Shown here in pieces: positions 1 to 8,735 of a DNA stretch of 64,000 nt. The notes beneath the pieces were generated by a model. The model searched no databases, was not told the DNA's origin, and was given only the letters and a program-made list of their open reading frames with translations. Every line of letters begins with the position of its first letter. Position 1 is the first letter of the stretch. The stretch comes from MTP4 sp052056915 (GTDB taxonomy: Archaea > Halobacteriota > Methanosarcinia > Methanosarcinales > Methanosarcinaceae): contig NZ_CP195119.1 in NCBI RefSeq assembly GCF_052056915.1, positions 1,488,001 through 1,552,000 of the forward strand. The letters run 5' to 3'. Both the position numbers and the translations under genes were made by a program.

Positions 1-332
1 TTAAAGCCGTGGGCAAAAGCGAGAGCGTTTCCGGCTTCGAGGTTGGGCTCGATTTCAGAGTAGTAGACCCCTGCCTGTTTCTCATCGGGCAGGAGAACCA
101 TGATAACGTCTGCGGCTTTTGCGGCTTCTTCCACGGTCATGACCTTAAGGCCGTCAGCTTCGGCTTTTGCGCGGCTGGAACTGTTTTCCCTGAGCCCTAC
201 GACCACATTGAGCCCGGACTCGTGGAGGTTGAGGGCATGGGCGTGTCCCTGGCTGCCGTAGCCCATTATTGCAATAGTCTTGTCCTTAAGCGCATCAAAG
301 GTGGTGTCATCGTCATAAATTATATTTGCCAT
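1..332 (-). CDS. ilvC: Ketol-acid reductoisomerase, N-terminal part (cut by window edge)
   Basis: Second enzyme of valine/isoleucine biosynthesis, converting acetolactate or acetohydroxybutyrate to the dihydroxy acid with NAD(P)H and Mg2+ in the cytoplasm. About 110 N-terminal codons are visible, starting MANIIYDDDTTFDALK. The Rossmann-fold signature GYGSQGHAHALNL lies at about residues 24-36, typical of IlvC. The ATG at 332 is preceded by a GAGG-type ribosome site (plus-strand ctcctc just beyond it). The gene lies downstream of ilvB and ilvN on the same strand, but a 315-bp spacer holding a terminator-like hairpin and a tandem repeat separates it from ilvN. It may therefore be only partly cotranscribed. 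The C-terminal knotted domain lies outside the window. Confidence 0.95.
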   Translation of the reverse strand, partial: MANIIYDDDTTFDALKDKTIAIMGYGSQGHAHALNLHESGLNVVVGLRENSSSRAKAEADGLKVMTVEEAAKAADVIMVLLPDEKQAGVYYSEIEPNLEAGNALAFAHGF

Positions 333-350
333 TGCTTGCATCTCCTCACA

Positions 351-430
351 AATATCTTATGTTTGATAGAAGTCCTTTATGTTTGTTAGAAGTTCTTTAT
401 GTTTGTTAGAAGTTCTTTATGTTTGTTAGA
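351..430. repeat. 20-bp tandem repeat between ilvN and ilvC
   Basis: About four imperfect copies of a 20-bp unit (core atgtttgttagaagttcttt) run head to tail just upstream of the ilvC start on the minus strand. The copies differ by a few bases. The array lies in the presumed ilvC leader. No coding potential is seen in it. Confidence 0.8.
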
Positions 431-602
431 ATTGATTTACACTTGATCGAATTTCTATATGAATTATTTAATTCTTCGATGAAAAAATCACCTGCATTTT
501 TTAAAAATTTTCCTCGCTTTTCAGGAAAATTCCTGCTTTTTGGAGGGTTTGCACCTTATCCGGAACCACTAAAATATCCGGACCAGGAGATCCCTTTTTA
601 TG

Positions 603-637
603 AAAAAATAATTGAGCAGTTACCTCTTTGTAACTGC
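603..637 (-). terminator. Hairpin plus T-run after ilvN
   Basis: A perfect 8-bp stem (GCAGTTAC at 616-623 with GTAACTGC at 630-637, 6-nt loop) lies just past the ilvN stop. On the minus strand it is followed by a run of T (plus-strand A-run at 604-609). This resembles an intrinsic terminator or processing hairpin and could uncouple ilvC from ilvBN. Confidence 0.55.
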
Positions 638-647
638 CCTTTAATAT

Positions 648-1133
648 TTAAACCTTCTTTGAACCGCGAGCTATGGCGATCTTTCCGGTCCGGACCATCT
701 CCTTAATACCGAACTTGTAGAACAGGTTTTCGATTGCCAGGATCTTATCTTCATCCCCCGTGACTTCCACAATAACAGATTTCGGGCCCACGTCCACTAT
801 ACGAGCCCTGAAGATATCGGTGATCTGCATGATTTCCGCCCTGGAGTTCTCATCGGCTGAGACCTTGAAAAGCGCCAGTTCCCGTCCCACGGTGTCTTCG
901 CTTGCAAGGTCCGAGACCTTGATCACATCGACCAGTTTGTTGAGCTGTTTCTTGACCTGCTCGAGCACACTGTCATCCCCATGGACCACAATAGTAATCC
1001 TGGAAACCGTGGGGTCTTCGGTAACGCCCACTGCCAGGCTATCGATGTTGTAGCCACGCCTCGAGAAGAGGGATGAGACCCTTGAAAGAACCCCTGACCT
1101 GTTCTCAACCAGAACCGCAAGTGTGTGTTTCAT
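648..1133 (-). CDS. ilvN: Acetolactate synthase small (regulatory) subunit
   Basis: Regulatory subunit of acetohydroxyacid synthase; it binds IlvB and normally confers valine feedback control. The 161-residue protein has an N-terminal ACT domain (about residues 3-75, with the ENRSGVLSR turn that contacts effector amino acids) and a C-terminal ALS small-subunit domain (about 80-155). This is the normal length for archaeal IlvN/IlvH. The ATG at 1133 lies only two bases beyond the ilvB stop, so the two subunits are probably translationally coupled. A terminator-like hairpin follows the stop codon. Confidence 0.95.
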   Translation of the reverse strand: MKHTLAVLVENRSGVLSRVSSLFSRRGYNIDSLAVGVTEDPTVSRITIVVHGDDSVLEQVKKQLNKLVDVIKVSDLASEDTVGRELALFKVSADENSRAEIMQITDIFRARIVDVGPKSVIVEVTGDEDKILAIENLFYKFGIKEMVRTGKIAIARGSKKV

Positions 1134-1135
1134 AT

Positions 1136-2824
1136 TCAGTCCTCCAGGTCAAGGATTTCATTAATTGCAGCCCCTGCCGGGACCATAGGGGAAACATTTG
1201 CCTCACACTCGATTATCACGTCAACAACTGCAGGCCTGCCGGATTTGACAGCTTCCTCGATTGCCGGCCTGACTTCGGACGGCTTTTCAGCCCTGATCCC
1301 GAGAGCCCCGTATGCTTCAGCAAGTTTCACAAAGTCAACGCTGCCGGCGATGTCGGTGCAGGAATATCTCCGGTCAAAGAAGAGTTCCTGCCACTGCCGG
1401 ACCATTCCCAGGTAGCCGTTGTTCAGGATCACGGCAATGACCGGGATGTCGTTTTGCACTGCTGTGGCAAGTTCCTGGGAGTTCATCTGGAAAGAGCCGT
1501 CTCCTGAAATATCGACGACCACCTTGTCAGGCCTCCCGACCTTAGCTCCGATGGCTGCCGGGTAGCCGTAGCCCATGGTCCCCAGGCCTCCTGAGGTAAG
1601 GAAAGTCCTGGGCTCGCTGAACTTGAAGTACTGAGCTGCCCACATCTGGTGCTGCCCGACTTCGGTGACAACGATCGCATCCTTACAGACTTCCGAAATC
1701 TGTTCCACGACGAACTGAGGCTTGATAACGTCCGATTCCTTCCTGTAGCTGAGCGGAAATTCCGTTTTCCATTCGATTATCTTTGCAAGCCAGAATTCGG
1801 AGTTGCAGCATTTGACGTATTTGGTAAGGGCCTTGAGGATATGTTTTGCATCTCCCACAATCGGGATGTTGACGGGCACGTTCTTGGATATCTCCGCGGG
1901 GTCGATGTCAATGTGAATGACCCTGGCATTCGGGGCAAAGGCTTCCAGCTTTCCGGTCACCCGGTCGTCAAACCTTGCACCAACCGCAATTAACAGGTCG
2001 GATTCCTGGATTGCATAGTTTGCATATTTGGTCCCGTGCATCCCCAGCATCCCCAGGTTCAGGGGGTGCTCGGTCGGAATGGCCCCGATCCCCGTAAGGG
2101 TCGTGGTCACGGGAGCCATAATTGTTTCGGCAAATCTAACCAGTTCTGCGGCTGCATTCGAAGTTATCACCCCGCCCCCGGCGTAAATGATAGGACGGGA
2201 GGCTTTTGCAATTTCCTCGGCAGCCCTTTTCACCTGCTGGAGGTTGCCTTTGTAGGTGGGTTTGTACCCCCTGAGTTCCACTTTCTCGGGGTAGGAGAAG
2301 TCAATTTCGGAGATCTGGATGTCTTTTGGAAGGTCTACTAATACCGGGCCGGGCCTTCCGGTGGAAGCGATGTGAAAGGCTTCTTTCATGATTCTGGGAA
2401 GCTCGTTCGGGTCCTGTACGAGGTAGTTGTGCTTGGTAATAGGCTGGGTAATTCCCCTGATGTCAGATTCCTGGAAGGCATCATTCCCTATCATAGAACT
2501 GGGGACCTGACCGGTTAAGGCTACCATTGGCACTGAGTCCATATATGCGGTAGCAATGCCTGTTACCAGGTTGGTTGCTCCGGGACCTGAGGTGGAAACA
2601 CAGACCCCGGTCTTTCCCGTTGCGCGGGCATATCCGTCTGCAGCATGGGCTGCTGCCTGTTCGTGGCGTACGAGTATGTGGCGCAGATCTGAATCATAGA
2701 GTTCGTCGTAAAAGGGGATGATCTGCCCCCCCGGATACCCAAAGAGAGTGTCAACACCCTCCATTTCAAGGCACTTTATCAATGCCCTGGCGCCATTAAC
2801 TTTTTCTGTTGACCCGGTTGTCAT
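1136..2824 (-). CDS. ilvB: Acetolactate synthase large (catalytic) subunit
   Basis: Thiamine-diphosphate and FAD enzyme that condenses two pyruvates to acetolactate, or pyruvate with 2-oxobutyrate, at the start of valine, leucine and isoleucine synthesis. The protein has 562 residues, the usual length. It shows the N-terminal PYR domain with the catalytic Glu in RHEQAAAHAADGYARATG (about residue 55), the central FAD/TPP-domain region, and the C-terminal ThDP motif from GDGSFQMN to the NN pair about 28 residues later. The ATG at 2824 fits the family start. It is the first gene of the ilvBN unit. Its 5' region carries a six-copy 22-bp repeat and a TATA-like box. Confidence 0.96.
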   Translation of the reverse strand: MTTGSTEKVNGARALIKCLEMEGVDTLFGYPGGQIIPFYDELYDSDLRHILVRHEQAAAHAADGYARATGKTGVCVSTSGPGATNLVTGIATAYMDSVPMVALTGQVPSSMIGNDAFQESDIRGITQPITKHNYLVQDPNELPRIMKEAFHIASTGRPGPVLVDLPKDIQISEIDFSYPEKVELRGYKPTYKGNLQQVKRAAEEIAKASRPIIYAGGGVITSNAAAELVRFAETIMAPVTTTLTGIGAIPTEHPLNLGMLGMHGTKYANYAIQESDLLIAVGARFDDRVTGKLEAFAPNARVIHIDIDPAEISKNVPVNIPIVGDAKHILKALTKYVKCCNSEFWLAKIIEWKTEFPLSYRKESDVIKPQFVVEQISEVCKDAIVVTEVGQHQMWAAQYFKFSEPRTFLTSGGLGTMGYGYPAAIGAKVGRPDKVVVDISGDGSFQMNSQELATAVQNDIPVIAVILNNGYLGMVRQWQELFFDRRYSCTDIAGSVDFVKLAEAYGALGIRAEKPSEVRPAIEEAVKSGRPAVVDVIIECEANVSPMVPAGAAINEILDLED

Positions 2825-2973
2825 TGTATTAAATCTCCTTCTTGTCTTTTGGCGACTGATTCAACTTATAGACTCTTTTTTCCAGTTGAATACAGTCCTG
2901 AAAGTGTATTTATCAGAAATACTTTTTGCCAATCACGCTCGCAATTCTCATTCTGAATTTTTATTCGATTTCG

Positions 2974-3105
2974 TTACGAACTCAACTGAATTTCATTACG
3001 AACTCAACTGAATTTCATTACGAACTCAACTGAATTTCATTACGAACTCAACTGAATTTCATTACGAACTCAACTGAATTTCATTACGAACTCAACTGAA
3101 TTTCA
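2974..3105. repeat. Six exact 22-bp tandem repeats upstream of ilvB
   Basis: Six consecutive identical 22-bp units (ttacgaactcaactgaattt followed by ca) fill this segment without spacers. The array is about 150 bp upstream of the ilvB ATG and downstream of a TATA-like box at 3169-3176. It would therefore lie in the transcript leader, or overlap the promoter if the box near 3117-3126 is used instead. The unit length is not a multiple of three, so the array is not coding. The rest of the 2825-3329 spacer shows no gene. Confidence 0.95.
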
Positions 3106-3168
3106 TTGAACTCGTTTCATTATAAATTCTGTGTTTGAATTCAATCGATACATCATTAACAATCATGT

Positions 3169-3176
3169 TATATATG
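3169..3176 (-). promoter_or_regulatory. Candidate TATA box for ilvBN
   Basis: Read on the minus strand this is CATATATAAC, a good archaeal TATA element. Initiation about 25 nt away would give a leader of about 320 nt containing the 22-bp array. A weaker alternative, TTTATAAT, lies at 3117-3126. Confidence 0.4.
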
Positions 3177-3329
3177 GGTGCAGGTTCTCTCAGGCTCCCG
3201 AGCCCAAAAAGGCATTTCATTTCCAATTTTTCCATTTCCAACTAAATCCCCGCTCAAAACGAAAAAAATTAGAGGGGACAAAAAGATCCCCTGAAATACC
3301 CATGTAAGGAAAGCATCCTTCTTTCGAGC

Positions 3330-4817
3330 TCACTCTGCCGTAATAAGACGGTTCATCCCATTCATCACAGCCTCTACTGAAGCCATGATGATGTCCGTCC
3401 GGGCTCCGCTAGCGGTGACCGTCTTTCCTTCCTTGGAAAGCTTTACCCTTACTTCTACAAGGGCATTGGTTCCGCCGCTGATGGCATCTACGTGGTACTC
3501 TTCAAGGACAATGTCTTCCGCACAGGAGCGTGCTGCCCGCCGGATGGCATTGATAACTGCGTCCACCGGCCCGTTCCCGATCGCGGCCTGTATGATCTCC
3601 TTATCCTTTACGTTAAGTTTAATGGAAGCAGTAGGAGTCACACGATTTCCGGATACTATGGTAAACTCTTCCAAATTTACAAGAGATTCCTTGTAAATAT
3701 CAAGCACATTCTCCGCAATTGTTTGCAGGTCGGCATCGGTTACGTGCTTCCCCTGGTCGCCCATCTGCTTAACCCTGTTGAAGATTTCACCGGCCTGGGC
3801 CTCGTCGGCTTCAAGTCCCATTTCCTGCAAGGCCATGGCAATGGAACTTCGCCCGGCATGTTTCCCGAGTACGATCTGCCGTTTCCTCCCAATTTGTTCG
3901 GGGCCCATGGGTTCGTAGGTAGCCTTGTCGGCCAGAAGCCCATGTACATGAATGCCTGCCTCGTGGGTAAAGGCATTGCCTCCCACCAGAGCCTTGTTCG
4001 GGCTAACGGGAATCCCGGTCAGACGGCTTACCAGCCTGGAAACCCGGTAGATCTGCTCATGGTTGATCCCGGTATCATATTTGTAGAGCCATTCCAGGCT
4101 CATGACCACTTCTTCAAGGGCAGCGTTTCCGGCTCTTTCCCCTAAACCGTTTACAGTTACATGGGCCTGCTTTGCACCCCCGGCAAGGGCGGCTACTGTG
4201 TTTGCCGTTGCAAAGCCGAAATCGTTGTGGCAGTGGATGCTGATCGGGGCCTTCAGGGAAGAGGATAAATCCCTGAAAATCTCGGTGGCTTTCTCAGGTA
4301 CTAAAAGCCCAACGGTATCACAGTAACATAAGCGGTCAGCTCCGGCATCAATTCCGTCAGCATACAGGGCTTTTAAGAATTCCAGGTCTGCCCTTGAGGA
4401 GTCCTCCCCACTTAATTCCACGATTAAGCCGTGATCCTTGGCATACTCCGTAACCTCGACTGCGATCTGCCGCACAGCATCCCGGTCTTTTTTGATCTTG
4501 GTCTTGATGTGCAGGTCGGAAACCGGAGCTACCAGGTGGATGGAGTCCACGTCGCATTCCAGGGCATGGTCAACATCTGCCTTTACAATCCTGCAGTAAC
4601 TGCAGATTTCGGCATCCAGCCCGTCATTTGCGACAGCTTTGATAGATTCCCTCTCCCCGCTGGAAGTGATCGCGGAGCCTGCTTCGATTACGGAGACCCC
4701 CATTTCGTCCAGAGCCCGGGCAATCAAGAGCTTTTTCTCTCTTGTAAGGGCTACACCAGGTGTTTGTTCACCATCTCTTAACGTTGTGTCCAGAAAGCGG
4801 ATATTTTCGAATAATAT
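3330..4817 (-). CDS. cimA: (R)-citramalate synthase / 2-isopropylmalate synthase family
   Basis: Claisen-type condensing enzyme joining acetyl-CoA to pyruvate (citramalate, isoleucine route) or to 2-oxoisovalerate (leucine route). The HMGL-like TIM barrel contains LDTTLRDGEQTPG, IHCHNDFG, VNGLGERAGNA and HEAGIHVHG, followed by the C-terminal LeuA/CimA regulatory domain. The sequence around GERESIK and LECDVDSIHL resembles archaeal CimA more than LeuA, so cimA is favoured. The start is problematic. The conserved LDTTLRDGEQ motif lies upstream of the first conventional in-frame start (TTG at 4727), and the frame is open back only to a TGA at 4824-4826, with no ATG, GTG or TTG. I placed the start at an ATA codon (4815-4817) just after TGAGGG. 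A one-base indel in the A4 run near 4804-4807 is the main alternative, since an upstream ATG at 4845 lies in another frame. It sits upstream of ilvB on the same strand. Confidence 0.85.
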   Translation of the reverse strand: MLFENIRFLDTTLRDGEQTPGVALTREKKLLIARALDEMGVSVIEAGSAITSSGERESIKAVANDGLDAEICSYCRIVKADVDHALECDVDSIHLVAPVSDLHIKTKIKKDRDAVRQIAVEVTEYAKDHGLIVELSGEDSSRADLEFLKALYADGIDAGADRLCYCDTVGLLVPEKATEIFRDLSSSLKAPISIHCHNDFGFATANTVAALAGGAKQAHVTVNGLGERAGNAALEEVVMSLEWLYKYDTGINHEQIYRVSRLVSRLTGIPVSPNKALVGGNAFTHEAGIHVHGLLADKATYEPMGPEQIGRKRQIVLGKHAGRSSIAMALQEMGLEADEAQAGEIFNRVKQMGDQGKHVTDADLQTIAENVLDIYKESLVNLEEFTIVSGNRVTPTASIKLNVKDKEIIQAAIGNGPVDAVINAIRRAARSCAEDIVLEEYHVDAISGGTNALVEVRVKLSKEGKTVTASGARTDIIMASVEAVMNGMNRLITAE

Positions 4818-5236
4818 AATCCCTCAGTTTTGGTTTTGTATCCATAGACTTGTTCTGCAAACATAGGATGCGTAAATATATAAATTGTCTTATAATTTTA
4901 CACCCTATAATGCGGAACATCATTTTATTATACATATTACATATATTTTTGCTCAGAACCCCGGCAAAACCTGTAAAAAAGTTAAGTATTGCCCCTCAGC
5001 ATTCTGAAATTGCAGTTCAATAAGTGTACCATAGTATTTTTACTTTCCAGTTAACAATAGGCAAAAGATAATAAAAAAAGAATAAAAGTCAACCCCTGAA
5101 ACGGGGAAAAGGAACTGGAGAAAATCAAAAATTGAAAAAAGTAAGGAATGGAAAAAGCGAAAAAAAGAACGAGAAGGGGAAAAACAAAAAAAGTAATGAA
5201 CCGGGACATTTCCCCCGGCTCAGAGGCAGCTCTCAA
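4818..5236. other. Spacer between cimA and M42 peptidase, no gene seen
   Basis: AT-rich spacer. The plus strand between about 5130 and 5200 is A-rich, so the minus strand gives T-runs just after the M42 peptidase stop that may serve in termination. Short reading frames here have no recognisable features. Confidence 0.5.
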
Positions 5237-6310
5237 TCAGAAGTACCTGTCCACGTTCTCTATAGCCTTCACAATGAGGTTTACGCAGGTTTCCACGTCA
5301 GCCACATCCAGGACCTCCACCGGCGAGTGGATGTAACGGGTGGCAATACTGACAGTACCCGTGGGGATGCCTTCCCGGGTCAGATGGATAGCAGTGGCAT
5401 CGGTGGTGCCTCCTGACCCTACACCCAGCTGGCAGGAGATCTCGTTTTCCCCGGCGGTTTCCCTCAGCCACCTGAGGACCTGTGGGTGGGCGATAAGGCC
5501 TCTCCCCGAGGCATCGGCAACCGTAAGCACCGGCCCTTTCCCGATTTCAAGGTGGGAATCGTTCTTGCTGATGCCGGGATGGTCACCGGGGATCGTGGTA
5601 TCGACGGCAAGGGCAACATCCGGGATCAGCCCGTAAGCCGAAGTTCTGGCCCCTTTGAGCCCCACTTCTTCCTGGACAGTGCCGACGGCGTATACATTTG
5701 CATCGATATTAAGTTCGGCAAGCCGTTTCATCACTTCTATAAGGATCACAACACCTGCCCGGTTGTCAAAAGCTTTGGATGTTACTTTCCCATTTGCCAG
5801 GGGCACGAACTCCCGGTCTATGGAGACAGGAGTCCCGATCTCAACCCCGAGCATCTCGGCGTCTTCGGCGTCCTTTGCCCCTATATCGATAAACATGTCT
5901 TCAGCCTTTACAGGCTTTTTCCGATCTTCCTCCTTCATCACATGAGGAGGCTTGGACCCCATGACCCCGGGAATGGCACCCTTCTTGCCGTGTACACGGA
6001 CCCGCTGGTTCAGGAGGGTCTGGTCAAACCAGCCGCCTATCTTGACAAAGCGGAGAAATCCGTTCTCATCAATATATTTGACCATGAGCCCGATTTCGTC
6101 CATGTGCGCAGCCAGCATTACGGAAGGGCCTTTTCCCTTTTTAGTTGCTATAAGGTTCCCCATAGTATCGGTCCGGATGCCGTCAACGTAAGGCTCGAGC
6201 TCCTTTTCCAGAAGCTTCCGGACCTCCCCCTCGGAACCGGAAATCCCGTGAGCATTTGTATACTTTTCAAGAAGATCCTGAATTTCATCAAATTTCTTGC
6301 CTTCTTCCAT
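5237..6310 (-). CDS. M42 family metallo-aminopeptidase
   Basis: Predicted dinuclear-metal aminopeptidase of the TET/glutamyl-aminopeptidase (FrvX, PepA-like) family, which trims peptides released by the proteasome. The 357-residue length is typical. Visible metal and catalytic signatures are AAHMDEIG (about residue 68), SKAFDNRAG (about 178), VGTVQEEVGLKGA (about 210, the catalytic Glu pair), VDTTIPGDHPG (about 235) and the C-terminal RYIHSP histidine (about 330). Members form dodecameric tetrahedral particles in archaea. The substrate preference (acidic versus hydrophobic N-termini) cannot be set from sequence. The ATG at 6310 begins MEEGKKFDE. The gene stands alone. Confidence 0.93.
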   Translation of the reverse strand: MEEGKKFDEIQDLLEKYTNAHGISGSEGEVRKLLEKELEPYVDGIRTDTMGNLIATKKGKGPSVMLAAHMDEIGLMVKYIDENGFLRFVKIGGWFDQTLLNQRVRVHGKKGAIPGVMGSKPPHVMKEEDRKKPVKAEDMFIDIGAKDAEDAEMLGVEIGTPVSIDREFVPLANGKVTSKAFDNRAGVVILIEVMKRLAELNIDANVYAVGTVQEEVGLKGARTSAYGLIPDVALAVDTTIPGDHPGISKNDSHLEIGKGPVLTVADASGRGLIAHPQVLRWLRETAGENEISCQLGVGSGGTTDATAIHLTREGIPTGTVSIATRYIHSPVEVLDVADVETCVNLIVKAIENVDRYF

Positions 6311-6334
6311 TATAAGTATCTCCCAAATTTTCAG

Positions 6335-6490
6335 TTACTTATTATTTTCAGTACTTATTATAATCAGTGATTATTATTTTTCAGTTACTTATTATAATCA
6401 GTAATTATTATTTTTCAGTTATTTATTATTTCCAGTACTTATTATTTCCAGTTACTTATTATTTTTAGCAATTATTATAGTCAGTCACTT
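6335..6490. repeat. Degenerate AT-rich tandem repeat
   Basis: Many imperfect copies of a motif like cagttacttattatttt follow one another in the spacer between the divergent M42 peptidase and prefoldin genes (6311-6706). Copies vary in length and base content. No gene is seen in the spacer. Confidence 0.75.
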
Positions 6491-6706
6491 ATCATACTCT
6501 ATGTATTCTATAATACGTAAATTTAATTTGCCCGTTATTGTCACATCACTTCGAGTACTATCTTTTCATTAGGTTCAATAGTTGTTTAAGCTTTTGACCG
6601 CAGGACGCTGAATACTATTTTAAGGCAGGCAAGGCATTTTCGGGAGCTGGAAGGACAGAAACATTAAAATCCCTTCAGGTGTATTCTGGAGACAGGTGAA
6701 AATCAT

Positions 6707-7060
6707 ATGACAGCAGAATTACCTCCGCAAATCCAGAATCAGATTGCACAGCTCCAGCAGGTGCAGCAGCAGATCCAGGCACTTGCAATGCAGAAATCCC
6801 AGATAGAAGCTATGCAGAAAGAGTCGAAAATGGCTCTTGAAGAACTCGAAAAACTCTCAGACGATGCTCTGGTCTACCGGACAGTCGGGGAACTGGTCAT
6901 AAAAACGGAAAAAGGGGAATCTATCGCCAAACTGAAAGACAGGGAAGAGACCGTTTCACTCAGGCTCCAGTCCATTACAAGACAGGAGGAACGGCTCACA
7001 ACCCGCTTCAAACAGCTTCAGGAGCAGATCCAGCAGGCGTTGGGCCCCAGGGCACAATAA
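6707..7060 (+). CDS. pfdB: Prefoldin subunit beta
   Basis: Small chaperone subunit. Archaeal prefoldin is an alpha2-beta4 hexamer that holds unfolded proteins in coiled-coil tentacles and passes them to the thermosome. The 117-residue protein is almost all helix: an N-terminal coiled coil rich in Gln (about residues 5-45), a central beta-hairpin (DALVYRTVGELVIKT, about 52-68) and a C-terminal coiled coil (about 75-110). This is the family layout and length. The ATG at 6707 follows a GGTGA ribosome site. The stop is followed by T-rich sequence (7061-7079), likely a terminator. Confidence 0.96.
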   Translation: MTAELPPQIQNQIAQLQQVQQQIQALAMQKSQIEAMQKESKMALEELEKLSDDALVYRTVGELVIKTEKGESIAKLKDREETVSLRLQSITRQEERLTTRFKQLQEQIQQALGPRAQ

Positions 7061-7079
7061 CTTTTTATTTTTCCTTTTA
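7061..7079 (+). terminator. T-rich terminator after prefoldin beta
   Basis: The sequence just after the stop is dominated by T runs (actttttatttttccttttac), the usual archaeal termination signal recognised with FttA. No hairpin is needed or seen. Confidence 0.5.
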
Positions 7080-7198
7080 CATACTATTGTACAGACACCT
7101 GAAATGTACATTAGTGAACGCCGGGTATGCACAGAAACCCGGCATCCAGTCCCTGGATGTATCGATACCTGAAAGAAAAGCGACAGCCAGAGTGAACA

Positions 7199-8197
7199 AT
7201 GCAAGTAGACGAAGCGGAGTTTTTCAACCGGCTCCTTGACTATCAAAATATTTTATATTTGTGCCACCGGAACGCAGATCCGGATGCCGTAAGCAGTGCT
7301 TTTGCTCTTTCCGAAGCCGTGGGTGGGACCGTAGGGCTTGTAGACAGTTGCAACCGGGTAGCTTCCGTCCTGGTCGAGAAGCTAGGGATAGAGGTCGTAG
7401 AAAAACCCAACCTGAGTGACTACGGCTTTGTCGTGGTAGTGGACACTTCTACAAAAGCACAGCTAAATGACCTTGAACTAACCAATTACTGCGTAATAGA
7501 CCACCATACCACCACTGCCCTTACAGAAAATGCCGAGTTTTACCTGCACCGCAATGCCACCTCCACCGTTGAGATTGTCTACGACATCTTAAAGTCCATT
7601 GGTGCCCCCATCACCCGCAGGGTGGGAATAGGGATGATCACCGGAATTATCACGGACACCGGCCATTTTAAGCACGCGGGGATGGAAACCTTCCGAACCG
7701 TAGCAAACATCATAGAAGCCAGCGGTGTGGAATACGGAGAGGTGCTTGACATAATGGCAGCCACCCCCCAGGATATTTCCATGCGTATTGCGATCCTGAA
7801 AGCCGCAAGCCGAGCAGAAATATATCGGGTGGGAGACATGCTTATTGCAACTTCCCACGTGAGCTCTTACGGAGGCTCGGCCTCTTCCATGCTAATCAAC
7901 ATCGGGGCTGATGTAGCCTTTGTCGGCACTGCCAAAGACGGAAGTGTAAGGATAAGCGCCCGGGCAAAGCGAGATGCCGTAAATGCAGGGGTCAATCTTG
8001 GACAGCTCATGGAAGATGTCAGTAAAGAATACAACGGTACCGGAGGCGGACATTCCGGAGCCGCGGGGATCGAAGTGATCGCAGACATGGACGAAGTACT
8101 CAGGAAATGCAGGGACGGGACCCGGAAGATCTTTGAAAATTCCCTGGGAAAAACGTCCGGAGACATCTCCTTAGAGGACGAAGAGGAAGAAAATTAA
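7199..8197 (+). CDS. DHH-family phosphoesterase (NrnA-like)
   Basis: Predicted Mn2+-dependent phosphoesterase of the DHH/DHHA1 superfamily. Relatives degrade nano-RNA, pAp or cyclic dinucleotides. The 332-residue protein shows motif I HRNADPDAVSS (about residue 22), VVVDTS (about 80), the DHHT motif (about 101), TGIITDTGHFKH (about 150) and the C-terminal DHHA1 signature GGGHSGAAG (about 280). The tail is acidic. The ATG at 7199 is used; a nearby GTG is in another frame. It follows prefoldin beta on the same strand after 138 bp. The true substrate cannot be read from the sequence. Confidence 0.9.
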   Translation: MQVDEAEFFNRLLDYQNILYLCHRNADPDAVSSAFALSEAVGGTVGLVDSCNRVASVLVEKLGIEVVEKPNLSDYGFVVVVDTSTKAQLNDLELTNYCVIDHHTTTALTENAEFYLHRNATSTVEIVYDILKSIGAPITRRVGIGMITGIITDTGHFKHAGMETFRTVANIIEASGVEYGEVLDIMAATPQDISMRIAILKAASRAEIYRVGDMLIATSHVSSYGGSASSMLINIGADVAFVGTAKDGSVRISARAKRDAVNAGVNLGQLMEDVSKEYNGTGGGHSGAAGIEVIADMDEVLRKCRDGTRKIFENSLGKTSGDISLEDEEEEN

Positions 8198-8383
8198 ACT
8201 TTGGAAAAAAACAGGAAGAAGGAAAATACATTTTCCAGGAATCCGAAGAAAGTTTTTTTTCAAAAGGTCCATCGATGCCTTTCTTAAACAATATAAAAGT
8301 AAAAAGTCAAAATAAAAAGTCCGGACTGATTTTACGGGATTCCGGCTTTGAAAATAATCAGAACTCTTTTCTCTTTTGATGCG

Positions 8384-8480
8384 CTGAGCAATTTTGGTAC
8401 GCTGAGCAATTTAAAACCCTTAGCAATTTAAAACCCTTAGCAATTTAAAACCCTTAGCAATTTTGGGCCCCTGAACAATT
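8384..8480. repeat. 17-bp tandem repeat
   Basis: About three and a half copies of agcaatttaaaaccctt (8405-8455 exact, with flanking variants). They lie in the 538-bp spacer before the PaaK-family gene. Nothing else is recognised in this spacer. Confidence 0.85.
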
Positions 8481-8735
8481 ATTTTTTATATGAGAATCCA
8501 GCTTAATTCTCACAATGCCAGATCTACCGGAAATTAGTATCCGCCTGAAGGAAACCTGCCGCGGGGCACCAGAATATACTTAGGACGGCAGGCAAGGTAT
8601 GAAGCTAGGGGAGAACTGGCATGAAAAAGCATGACCTGAAATGGACATGAAATGAAAAACATGACACGAAAAAAGCAGATTAAAAATAAAGGCCTGAAAA
8701 GTATAGCCTCAAACAAAGTTTAAAGAATACCGAGC

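Noticed and set aside
2974..3105. CRISPR array
   Set aside because: The units are contiguous without spacers, and no cas genes are present.
5486..6370. Long plus-strand frame opposite the M42 peptidase
   Set aside because: It is a shadow of the peptidase gene; the M42 metal-site motifs on the minus strand are clear.
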